Assembly: GCA_937951695.1 (NCBI GenBank)
Contig: CALFBL010000085.1
Coordinates: forward strand, 1 to 5,293
Source of the DNA: an uncultured Granulosicoccaceae bacterium
GTDB lineage: Bacteria > Pseudomonadota > Gammaproteobacteria > Granulosicoccales > Granulosicoccaceae
Length of the DNA stretch: 5,293 bases
Reading direction: 5' to 3'
Shown here piece by piece: positions 1 through 5,293 of the stretch. The translations under genes and the position numbers were made by a program. The notes beneath the pieces are model-generated. The model had not been told where the DNA came from. It saw only the letters and a list, made by a program, of their open reading frames with translations, and ran no database searches. Every line of letters starts with the position of its first letter. Position 1 is the first letter of the stretch.

Positions 1-1
1 G

Positions 2-664
2 CGTATCCTCTGGCCTTTGCTGTTTTCACTGCTGTGGGTGGCGGTGCTGGTGGTGGTGTCAGCTCCCCGGGTGGTGAATCCGTTGGTGGATGCCTGGGAG
101 ACGCGCTACCCACCGGACGCCAGTTGTGGCAGCGATTCGCTGATCGTGGTGTTGGCTGCTGGGTTAGACAAAAAAGCGAAATCGCCTGAGCAAACCGAAT
201 ACCTCTACCCCGCCAGTCACATCCGCAGCGCACACGCGGCGTCTCTAGCGACCCGCGACGCTGCATCAATGATACTGGTGACGGGGCAGGGCCTGTATTC
301 AGTAACCGAGGCGGCTATGATGCGTGCGTACCTGACACAACGTGGCATTGATGCCAGTCGAGTCGTGATGGACGAGGCCGCCCGCAATACGTACGAGAAT
401 GCGGTTAACACTGCTGCATTGGCGGCAGAGCTCGGTTGGGATCAGCGTGTACGCTTGGTGACTTCGGCGCTACACATGCCGCGCGCCATGGGCGCGTTTA
501 TGCAACAGGGGTTAACCCCCTGTGCCGTGCCAGTTGACTTTCTCGCGGTCCTGGATGTGCCTTGGTACGGCTTTGTGCCGCAAACCACGGCGTTGTTTAA
601 ATTCAGAACGTACCTGCACGAGAGGATCGGTATGCTCCTGTACCGATCCAATGGTTGGTTATAA
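2..664 (+). CDS. ElyC/YdcF-type DUF218 membrane protein, 5' truncated
   Basis: The frame is open from base 2, before any convincing start, so the N-terminus probably lies outside the window; a TTG at 17 is the first possible internal start. Residues are counted from that TTG. The visible part begins with a hydrophobic membrane segment (about 1-18), followed by a DUF218 domain: a strand IVVLAAG (43-49), LVTGQG (87-92), a Glu-containing helix ahead of YLTQRGI (105-111), then DEAARNTYENA (119-129), and LVTSALHMPRA (147-157). This order matches ElyC/SanA/YdcF proteins, inner-membrane proteins with an exposed alpha/beta domain; ElyC is linked to envelope and lipid-carrier homeostasis in E. coli. 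The usual glycine-rich motifs are altered (AAG where GGG is common, GQG where SGG is common). The biochemical activity is not established from sequence. It converges with the epimerase gene, with 7 bp between the stops. Family assignment is firm; its role in this locus is inferred. Confidence 0.85.
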   Translation, partial: RILWPLLFSLLWVAVLVVVSAPRVVNPLVDAWETRYPPDASCGSDSLIVVLAAGLDKKAKSPEQTEYLYPASHIRSAHAASLATRDAASMILVTGQGLYSVTEAAMMRAYLTQRGIDASRVVMDEAARNTYENAVNTAALAAELGWDQRVRLVTSALHMPRAMGAFMQQGLTPCAVPVDFLAVLDVPWYGFVPQTTALFKFRTYLHERIGMLLYRSNGWL

Positions 665-671
665 GCCCTGT

Positions 672-1679
672 CTAGATCTTGTAGTAGTCTTTGTACCAAT
701 TGACGAAATTGGCGATTCCGTCTTCCACGCTGGTGTCCGGTTTGTAGTCGACATCGCGAATCAGGTCGGAGACATCGGCGTAGGTGTCGGGTACGTCTCC
801 TGCTTGCAGTGGCAGGAGATTTTTCTGCGCCTTTTTGCCCAAGCATTCTTCCAGAACATGAATGTAGTGTTCAAGATCCACTGGCTTGTTGTTGCCAATG
901 TTGTAGACTCGAAAGGGCGCGGCACTGGTCGCAGGATCGGGCTTGTCGCTGTCCCAATCTGGGTTGCCGGTAGCGACGTTATCGAGGGTGCGAATTACGC
1001 CTTCGACGATATCATCCACGTAGGTAAAGTCGCGTTTGTGTTTGCCGTGGTTAAACACGTTGATCGGCTCACCAGCCAATATGCTTTTGGTAAACAGAAA
1101 CAGCGCCATATCCGGACGACCCCAAGGACCGTACACGGTGAAAAAACGCAAGCCAGTGGTGGGAATTTTGAACAGATGACTGTAGGTGTGCGCCATGAGC
1201 TCGTTGGACTTTTTCGTCGCCGCATACAGACTTACCGGATGATCCACCGATTCATGCACACTGAACGGCATGTTGGTGTGTGAGCCGTAGACCGAACTGG
1301 TAGAGGCATACACCAGGTGTTCAACATCGTTGTAACGACAGCCTTCTAGAATGTTCAGGTAACCCAGTACGTTAGCGTCGATATACGCATAGGGGTTTTC
1401 CAGTGAGTAACGAACCCCGGCTTGGGCGGCCAGGTTGACCACGCGCTGCGGCTTGTGCTTTTTAAAAGTTTCGGCCACTAGCTCTTTGTTCTCGATATCG
1501 CCGCGCACTTCGGTAAAATTTTTGTTGGCTTTGACTCGCGCTAACCGTGCTTCTTTCAGGGTTGGATCGTAGTAATCGTTGACGTTGTCAATACCGATGA
1601 CCGTATCGCCGCGCTTGAGTAACCGCAGCGCGAGGGTTGAACCAATAAATCCGGCGGTGCCGGTAACTAATAGTTTCAT
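672..1679 (-). CDS. NAD-dependent UDP-uronate 4-epimerase (GAE/LpsL-type SDR)
   Basis: A complete 335-residue extended short-chain dehydrogenase/reductase. The NAD-binding GxxGxxG is GTAGFIG (7-13), with Asp31 at the end of strand 2 to hold the ribose and Asp61 in the GDI motif. The Ser/Thr of the catalytic triad lies in STSSVYG (126-132), and the Tyr-x3-Lys pair is Tyr152/Lys156 in YAATKKSNE. LRFFTVYGPWGRPDMA (177-192) and RDFTYVDDIVEG (216-227) are typical of UDP-glucuronate 4-epimerases (GAE, LpsL, Gla) and differ from the WbpP/TviC type. The expected reaction is cytoplasmic C4 inversion of a UDP-uronate. The partner gene just upstream is a TviB-type UDP-HexNAc dehydrogenase, so the true substrate may be UDP-GlcNAcA rather than UDP-GlcA; this is inference. 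The ATG at 1679 places GTAGFIG at the normal distance from the N-terminus; no strong Shine-Dalgarno precedes it. It is probably co-transcribed with the dehydrogenase across a 42-bp gap that holds no terminator. Confidence 0.93.
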   Translation of the reverse strand: MKLLVTGTAGFIGSTLALRLLKRGDTVIGIDNVNDYYDPTLKEARLARVKANKNFTEVRGDIENKELVAETFKKHKPQRVVNLAAQAGVRYSLENPYAYIDANVLGYLNILEGCRYNDVEHLVYASTSSVYGSHTNMPFSVHESVDHPVSLYAATKKSNELMAHTYSHLFKIPTTGLRFFTVYGPWGRPDMALFLFTKSILAGEPINVFNHGKHKRDFTYVDDIVEGVIRTLDNVATGNPDWDSDKPDPATSAAPFRVYNIGNNKPVDLEHYIHVLEECLGKKAQKNLLPLQAGDVPDTYADVSDLIRDVDYKPDTSVEDGIANFVNWYKDYYKI

Positions 1680-1721
1680 GGAGTTCTGCTTGGCGTTTGT
1701 CGTCGTTTTAATAAGTGACGG

Positions 1722-3002
1722 TTACAGTCGCGCGTCAACGCTGTCTTTGGGTAATAGGCTCTTGATGTCGTATAACACGTGGCCTTGTTTTCCCAGCGCC
1801 CGGATCGCTTCTGCGCCCATCGATACGTACTGCTCGTGACCGACCGCTAGGATAATGGCGTCATAGTGGTCTGGCTTTAAATCATCAATCAAGGTCAAGC
1901 CGTACTCATGCTTGGCTTCTGCGCTGTCTACCCACGGGTCATGTACGTCGACGTTAGCGTGGTAGTGTAACAATTCATTGATGATATCGATCACGCGAGT
2001 GTTACGAATATCTGGGCAGTTCTCCTTAAATGCCAGCCCCATTACCAAGATGTTGGAATCGACAACGTGGCGCTTTCGTCGCGTCAGCATCTTGATCACT
2101 TGCTCCGCGACGTGACCGCCCATGCCATCGTTTATTTGCCGTCCCGACAGAATGACCTGCGGGTAATAGCCGATTTCCTGCGCCTTGTGAGTTAGGTAAT
2201 ACGGATCTACACTGATGCAGTGACCGCCAACGAGGCCTGGGCGAAAGTTTAAAAAATTCCATTTGGTACCGGCTGCTTGCAGCACTTCCAGCGTGTCGAT
2301 ATCGAGCCGATCAAAAATCAAAGCCAACTCATTAATCAGTGCTATGTTGACATCTCGCTGCGTGTTTTCGATGACCTTCGCGGCTTCAGCCACTTTGATG
2401 CTGCTGGCCATGTGGGTACCGGCTGTGATGACACTGCGATACAGCGCGTCGACCGCTTCAGCCACCTCAGGGTCAGAGCCAGAGGTGACCTTCATGATGT
2501 TGGCAACGCGATGCTCTTTGTCACCAGGATTAATGCGCTCAGGACTGTAGCCTGCGTGAAAGTCTTTACGAAACCTAAGCCCGGACAAGCGTTCAAGGAT
2601 AGGCACACAAACCTCTTCAGTCGCGCCGGGATAAACGGTGCTTTCGTAGATCACCACAGTGCCTTCTTTCAAAATGGAACCGATCGCTTCACTGGCTTTA
2701 ACCAACGGCGTTAGATCAGGTTGCTTGTGTTCGTTTATTGGTGTCGGGACTGTCACGATGAATACCTTGCAGTCGGTAAGGCGTGTCAAATCGCTCGTAA
2801 ATGACAATTTATTGGCGTTGCCTAGCTCCGCAGCGTCCACTTCTCGGGTGCGATCATGGCCGTCGTCCAACTCTTTGATTCGTCCATCATCGATGTCGAA
2901 ACCGATAGTTTGCCTTTGTTTACCAAATTCTACGGCGAGTGGTAGACCGACGTAGCCTAGGCCGATGACCGCGAGCTTGTCGTTTTCCTTTATCGTGAAC
3001 AT
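1722..3002 (-). CDS. tviB: TviB/WbpO-type UDP-N-acetylhexosamine 6-dehydrogenase
   Basis: A complete 426-residue member of the UDP-glucose/GDP-mannose dehydrogenase family, close to the length of Vi-antigen TviB. The NAD-binding loop is GLGYVG (14-19). VTVPTPIN (83-90), YESTVYPG (119-126) and SPERINPGDKEHRV (153-166) follow; the last is typical of enzymes acting on UDP-HexNAc. The conserved Lys209 and Asn213 lie in AAKVIENTQRDVN, and the catalytic cysteine is Cys262 in GGHCISVDPYYL. The C-terminal UDP-binding domain carries GLAFKENCPDIRNT (322-335). The expected reaction is a two-step NAD-dependent oxidation at C6, UDP-GlcNAc to UDP-GlcNAcA (or the GalNAc equivalent), in the cytoplasm. The ATG at 3002 is preceded by GGAAAG (3006-3011), a modest ribosome-binding site. 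It is the first gene of the leftward pair. GlcNAc versus GalNAc cannot be decided from sequence alone; a WecC-type ManNAc dehydrogenase is less likely. Confidence 0.94.
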   Translation of the reverse strand: MFTIKENDKLAVIGLGYVGLPLAVEFGKQRQTIGFDIDDGRIKELDDGHDRTREVDAAELGNANKLSFTSDLTRLTDCKVFIVTVPTPINEHKQPDLTPLVKASEAIGSILKEGTVVIYESTVYPGATEEVCVPILERLSGLRFRKDFHAGYSPERINPGDKEHRVANIMKVTSGSDPEVAEAVDALYRSVITAGTHMASSIKVAEAAKVIENTQRDVNIALINELALIFDRLDIDTLEVLQAAGTKWNFLNFRPGLVGGHCISVDPYYLTHKAQEIGYYPQVILSGRQINDGMGGHVAEQVIKMLTRRKRHVVDSNILVMGLAFKENCPDIRNTRVIDIINELLHYHANVDVHDPWVDSAEAKHEYGLTLIDDLKPDHYDAIILAVGHEQYVSMGAEAIRALGKQGHVLYDIKSLLPKDSVDARL

Positions 3003-3070
3003 GAACTTTCCAAATCGGAGTTGGGGTGGACTAGACGGTTGAACTGCAGCCGTTGCCAGCGGATTGGGCC

Positions 3071-3076
3071 ATTATA
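3071..3076 (-). promoter_or_regulatory. Candidate -10 box for the dehydrogenase-epimerase operon
   Basis: The - strand reads a perfect TATAAT here, which would place the transcription start near 3064 and give a leader of roughly 60 nt before the ATG at 3002. No good TTGACA-like -35 exists at 16-18 bp spacing; the hexamer at 17 bp is AACAGT and lies inside the inverted repeat at 3094-3109. A TTGCAC sits at 23 bp, too far for a standard promoter. A consensus -10 with a poor -35 covered by a palindrome suggests a regulated promoter. This is inferred from motif position only. Confidence 0.45.
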
Positions 3077-3093
3077 GGGCAGCGACATCCACC

Positions 3094-3109
3094 ACTGTTG
3101 TGCAACAGT
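3094..3109. promoter_or_regulatory. Perfect inverted repeat, candidate operator
   Basis: ACTGTTG and CAACAGT form perfect 7-bp arms around a 2-bp centre. The site lies between the divergent genes and its centre is about 37 bp upstream of the predicted leftward transcription start, over the expected -35 position. A dimeric regulator bound here could repress or activate the leftward promoter. The CTGT to ACAG spacing (6 bp) is too short for LexA (8 bp), and CTG to CAG (8 bp) is too short for a lux box (10 bp). The regulator is unknown. Confidence 0.45.
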
Positions 3110-3157
3110 CTGCAAACAATTCACGGTATTGGTATGGGAAATGTAGGTTAAGTGTTT

Positions 3158-3184
3158 ACCCGGCGCAGAATCCGGGTGATTCTG
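3158..3184 (+). promoter_or_regulatory. Two interleaved, mutually exclusive short stems
   Basis: ACCCGG (3158-3163) pairs perfectly with CCGGGT (3172-3177). CAGAAT (3166-3171), in the loop of that stem, pairs perfectly with ATTCTG (3179-3184), and also with a second ATTCTG at 3187-3192. The stems interleave, and the single base between 3177 and 3179 is too short for a stable H-type pseudoknot, so they would compete. No U-tract follows, so this is not an intrinsic terminator. Six-bp stems can arise by chance. If transcription starts near 3248, this segment is not in the transferase mRNA. Confidence 0.25.
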
Positions 3185-3235
3185 AAATTCTGGTGGCGCT
3201 CTTCATATCACAACTCGTTAGAATGCGACCCAGTC

Positions 3236-3241
3236 TATAAT
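3236..3241 (+). promoter_or_regulatory. Candidate -10 box for the sugar transferase
   Basis: A perfect TATAAT on the + strand, predicting a transcription start near 3248, just ahead of the GTG at 3263. The -35 is poor (ACTCGT at 17 bp spacing) and there is no TGn extension. If this promoter is the one used, the upstream GTG at 3152 cannot be the start codon, which fits the family alignment of the N-terminus. The short leader would leave little room for a Shine-Dalgarno; only a weak GTGGA is visible at 3246-3250. Confidence 0.35.
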
Positions 3242-3262
3242 AAACGTGGATTGCCAATCGCC

Positions 3263-4675
3263 GTGGGTACCTTCAAATTTTTCAAATTGCACTTACGAGT
3301 GCCATTTTTGCTGCTAGGGCTATTGGAATTTTTCATCTGCGTCGTGGCAGTTTATGTTGCGGTATACGTCCGTTTCGACGGTCGTGGCCTGACCGAGGTG
3401 GTGCATCTGCAGTCCCCGGTGGTGACCTCAATTCTGTTCGGTTTGGTGATGCCAACCACCATGATGGCGATGGGGCTCTACCAGAGTCGGTTTCGTGGCG
3501 GGGTTCTGGGTGTTTTTCTACGATCAGTGATCGGTTTTATGTGCGGCGCTGCTCTTTTGGCATTGTTGTACTACCTCATTCCGGCATTGTATCTGGGGCG
3601 AGGCGTGTTTGGCCTTGCGCTGCTGATCGCCTTCTTTATGGTCGGTACTATTCGGCCGATTTTCTTCTACTACGTCGATCGCGACATCATGAAAATTCGG
3701 GTGCTGGTGCTGGGCGCTGGTACTCGAGCTGCTTCAATCACAGAACGATTGCGCCGGCGAGTGGATCGGCGCGGGTTTCGCATCGCAGGCTACATTAGAA
3801 CCTCTGATCGAGTCGCTGAATCACTCGACGCGGATCTCGTATTGGATATCGATCACAAAACCTTGCTCAAGTACTGTCAGAGCAATTCGATAGATGAAAT
3901 TGTGGTGGCGGTTAATGAACGACGCGGCCTCGTACCGATGGAGGATTTGTTGATGTGCCGAATGCACGGCATTGACGTGATCGATATCCTGCACTTTTTT
4001 GAACGAGAGCAGGGCAAGCTGCCACTGGACTTACTGCGCCCTGAATGGCTGGTGTACTCCGATGGTTTTGCCCGCTCTGGCGTTCAGGATCTGACCAAGC
4101 GACTGTTTGATGTGGTGGCCAGCCTATTGATTATTGCAATCACGTGGCCCTTTATGGTCTTCGCGTTTTTCGCCATAAAGCTTGAAGATGGTTGGGATGC
4201 CCCGGTGTTTTATCAGCAAACCCGGGTTGGGTTTTTAGGTAAGCCGTTCGGGGTGCTTAAATTTCGCAGCATGAGCATCAATGCGGAAAAAGACGGGGTG
4301 GCTCAATGGGCGACTAAAAACGATTCTCGCGTGACACGCGCGGGTGGCATCATGCGAAAATCTCGAATCGATGAGTTGCCACAAATTATCAACGTATTTC
4401 GCGGCGACATGAGCTTTGTCGGCCCGCGACCCGAGCGCCCCGCGTTTGTGGAGCAGCTCTCAAAAGAGATAAAATTCTACGACGCCCGGCATGCGGTGAA
4501 ACCTGGTATCACCGGATGGGCACAGGTCAGTTACCCCTACGGTGCATCCAAGGCAGATTCAGAGCAGAAGCAGGAGTTTGATTTGTACTACATAAAGAAT
4601 CACACGCTGTTTCTCGACACGCTGATTTTATTGCAAACAGCGGAAGTGGTGTTGTTCGGGAAGGGGGCGCGTTAG
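3263..4675 (+). CDS. Polyprenyl-phosphate sugar-1-phosphate transferase, EpsB/PEP-CTERM-associated type
   Basis: With the GTG at 3263 the product is 470 residues. It has four N-terminal membrane segments (about 14-36, 53-73, 85-106, 114-137), a Rossmann-like CoA-binding domain beginning VLVLGAG (147-153), then a bacterial sugar transferase domain anchored by a hydrophobic segment near 283-305. Hallmarks of that domain are KFRSM (333-337), DELPQ (370-374, with the Asp-Glu catalytic dyad), GDMSFVGPRPERP (381-393), KPGITGWAQV (413-422), and the C-terminal FDLYYIKN (439-446) and LFGKGAR. It should transfer a hexose-1-phosphate from a UDP-sugar to undecaprenyl phosphate at the inner membrane, the first step of repeat-unit assembly. 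The ending and the N-terminal pattern resemble the PEP-CTERM/exosortase-associated subfamily; this is from memory, not a search. An upstream in-frame GTG at 3152 would add 37 residues rich in Arg and Trp that do not resemble the family N-terminus, so I prefer 3263. The donor sugar is unknown. Confidence 0.9.
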   Translation: MGTFKFFKLHLRVPFLLLGLLEFFICVVAVYVAVYVRFDGRGLTEVVHLQSPVVTSILFGLVMPTTMMAMGLYQSRFRGGVLGVFLRSVIGFMCGAALLALLYYLIPALYLGRGVFGLALLIAFFMVGTIRPIFFYYVDRDIMKIRVLVLGAGTRAASITERLRRRVDRRGFRIAGYIRTSDRVAESLDADLVLDIDHKTLLKYCQSNSIDEIVVAVNERRGLVPMEDLLMCRMHGIDVIDILHFFEREQGKLPLDLLRPEWLVYSDGFARSGVQDLTKRLFDVVASLLIIAITWPFMVFAFFAIKLEDGWDAPVFYQQTRVGFLGKPFGVLKFRSMSINAEKDGVAQWATKNDSRVTRAGGIMRKSRIDELPQIINVFRGDMSFVGPRPERPAFVEQLSKEIKFYDARHAVKPGITGWAQVSYPYGASKADSEQKQEFDLYYIKNHTLFLDTLILLQTAEVVLFGKGAR

Positions 4676-4679
4676 AACC

Positions 4680-5293
4680 TTAGTTACGTTTGGGTAGGAA
4701 TTCGCTGGGCGCTGTTTCACGCAGAACTTCAATAGCGTCCTGATGCGTTTTCTCGGAAATCAGTGTTTCGAGTATGACGAACAGAGTAATGGTGCCGAAT
4801 AGCACCGCCACGAGCGCCAGAGTCGACCACATCCAAATGCGGGAGTTAGCGCCCTTTGCCGGGGTACGAGAGACGTCGAAATCGATGTCTCTAGCGACGA
4901 CCTCAGCGCCTTGGTTGGCGTGCCCGTGAGTGGGCTGAGTGGGCTGAGTGGGCTGAGTCGGCTGAGTGGGTTGAGTGGGTTGAGTGGGTTGAGTGGGTTG
5001 AGTGGGTTGAGTGGGCTGAGTGGGCTGAGTGGGCTGAGTGGGCTGAGTGGGTTGAGTGGGTTGAGTGGGTTGAGTGGGTTGAGTGGATTGAGTGGATTGA
5101 GTGGATTGAGTGGATTGAGTGGATTGAGTAGGCTTTGGCGGTGTTTCGGAGCACTAGAGCTGCTTCCCCCGACATCTGAATGCTTATGCTTGTACTCTGC
5201 TTCAGCTCCACGTGGTTGTGTGCTTGTGGGGTTGGGCAATGTGTGCGTGGGAGCTTGATCGGCAGTCACCAAGATCCCAAGATCGGTAACCAC
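4680..5293 (-). CDS. Unrecognised membrane-anchored protein with Thr-Gln-Pro linker; 5' partial, apparent frameshift
   Basis: I do not recognise this gene. Its 3' part reads from the TAA at 4680-4682 upward in one frame: a tail ending FLPKRN, a single strong membrane helix (codons about 4761-4838, starting IWMWSTLALVAVLFG), an acidic stretch AEVVARDIDFDVSRT, then (TQS)5(TQP)17T encoded by the 9-bp array. Above the array this frame meets a TAG at 5154-5156 and further stops at 5184 and 5202, with no ATG, GTG or TTG between the array and the TAG. A different frame is open from the window edge (5293) through the upstream part; it reads as a Ser/Pro/His-rich, probably disordered segment (VTDLGILVTADQAPT...VGGSSSSAP). 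Joining the two needs one extra base (or loss of two) within 5134-5153; restoring one G would read SSSSAPETPPKPTQS. This may be a real mutation, a sequencing error, or decay. One C-terminal helix with a cytosolic tail could suit a polysaccharide co-polymerase, but no Wzz motif is visible. Its stop is 4 bp from that of the transferase. Confidence 0.6.
4927..5133. repeat. 23-unit tandem 9-bp repeat encoding Thr-Gln-Pro/Ser
   Basis: On the + strand the unit is TGAGTGGGC or TGAGTGGGT, in uninterrupted 9-bp register for 207 bp. In order from 4927 the units end GGGC x3, CGGC x1, GGGT x5, GGGC x4, GGGT x4, GGAT x5, then a degenerate AGGC unit. Variants come in runs, with a C-block/T-block pair occurring twice, which suggests growth by copying several units at once. 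Read on the - strand in the frame of the downstream membrane helix, each unit is ACT CAA/CAG CCC/CCG/TCC, giving Thr-Gln-Pro or Thr-Gln-Ser. Gain or loss of units keeps the frame and changes only linker length. Five of six frames are free of stops across the array, so long ORFs here are not by themselves evidence of coding. Confidence 0.97.

Larger units (their letters stand above)
3003..3262. other. Divergent intergenic control region
   Basis: About 260 bp separate the leftward dehydrogenase-epimerase pair from the rightward sugar transferase, if the transferase starts at the GTG at 3263. The region contains a TATAAT on each strand, an inverted repeat between them, and short alternative stems nearer the transferase. 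No tRNA, other small gene or intrinsic terminator was seen. I looked for a sigma-54 -24/-12 element on both strands, because exosortase-associated EPS genes often use RpoN, and found no acceptable match. Confidence 0.6.

Noticed and set aside
522..1283. 253-residue + strand ORF across the epimerase gene
   Set aside because: It is antisense to the clearly recognisable epimerase and overlaps the ElyC-like gene in another frame. Its translation shows no family motif.
3066..3083. Sigma-54-like GG-N10-GC spacing on the + strand
   Set aside because: The flanking bases do not match TGGCAC/TTGCW and the site is far from the transferase start. The TATAAT on the opposite strand explains the segment better.
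3094..3109. LexA box or lux box
   Set aside because: CTGT and ACAG are 6 bp apart, where LexA needs 8, and CTG to CAG spacing is 8 bp where a lux box has 10.
4927..5133. CRISPR array or iterons
   Set aside because: Units are contiguous 9-mers with no spacers and they encode a regular tripeptide in a coherent frame, so this is a coding minisatellite. No replication gene is nearby.
5144..5153. Programmed -1 frameshift site around CCGAAAC on the - strand
   Set aside because: The bases do not form an X XXY YYZ slippery heptamer in the incoming frame, and no long homopolymer for transcriptional slippage is present between the TAG and the array.
5166..5170. Five-C tract (GGGGG on the coding strand) as a phase-variation switch for the broken gene
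   Set aside because: Shifting frame there would run straight into the TAG at 5154-5156, so it cannot restore the downstream frame. The tract is also short for phase variation.
4911..5258. Plus-strand 115-residue ORF rich in Gly-Leu-Ser repeats
   Set aside because: It is an antisense reading of the stop-free 9-bp array. It lacks sensible flanking sequence and overlaps the better-supported - strand gene.
4760..5293. Minus-strand 177-residue frame with Leu-Asn-Pro/Leu-Ser-Pro repeats as the complete gene
   Set aside because: Its upstream half may be real, but past the array it becomes Cys/Arg/Ser-rich with no membrane helix. The frame ending at 4680 has the coherent helix and tail, and unit substitutions favour the Thr-Gln-Pro frame.

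Overview
The window looks like part of an exopolysaccharide or capsule biosynthesis locus from a Gram-negative bacterium, most likely a gammaproteobacterium. This rests on protein families (an ElyC/YdcF-type envelope protein, a TviB-type UDP-HexNAc dehydrogenase, a UDP-uronate 4-epimerase, and a polyprenyl-phosphate sugar-1-phosphate transferase resembling the PEP-CTERM/exosortase-associated EpsB family). No rRNA or other taxonomic marker is present, so the assignment is an inference.

Layout, left to right. (1) Positions 2-664, + strand: 3' portion of a DUF218/ElyC-YdcF family membrane protein, truncated by the window edge. (2) Positions 672-3002, - strand: an apparent two-gene operon read right to left, with the nucleotide-sugar 6-dehydrogenase (1722-3002) first and the NAD-dependent 4-epimerase (672-1679) 42 bp downstream. 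(3) Positions 3003-3262: a divergent control region with a TATAAT box for each direction, a perfect 7+7 bp inverted repeat (3094-3109) where a -35 box for the leftward promoter would lie, and two mutually exclusive short stems at 3158-3184. (4) Positions 3263-4675, + strand (possible upstream start at 3152): the sugar-1-phosphate transferase. (5) Positions 4680-5293, - strand: the 3' end of an unrecognised gene whose product has a long Thr-Gln-Pro/Ser linker, one transmembrane helix and a short C-terminal tail. Its linker is encoded by 23 tandem 9-bp units. The reading frame breaks just upstream of the array.

How the genes fit together: the dehydrogenase should oxidise a UDP-N-acetylhexosamine to the uronic acid, the epimerase should invert C4 of a UDP-uronate, and the transferase should load the first sugar phosphate onto undecaprenyl phosphate to start the repeat unit. 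The last gene is a membrane protein in the same neighbourhood with no assigned function.

The most unusual part is the right end. The pattern of substitutions among the 9-bp units favours the Thr-Gln-Pro frame, and that frame continues into a convincing membrane helix. The only frame open through the upstream part to the window edge is a different one. This places an apparent one-base loss within about 20 bases (5134-5153).
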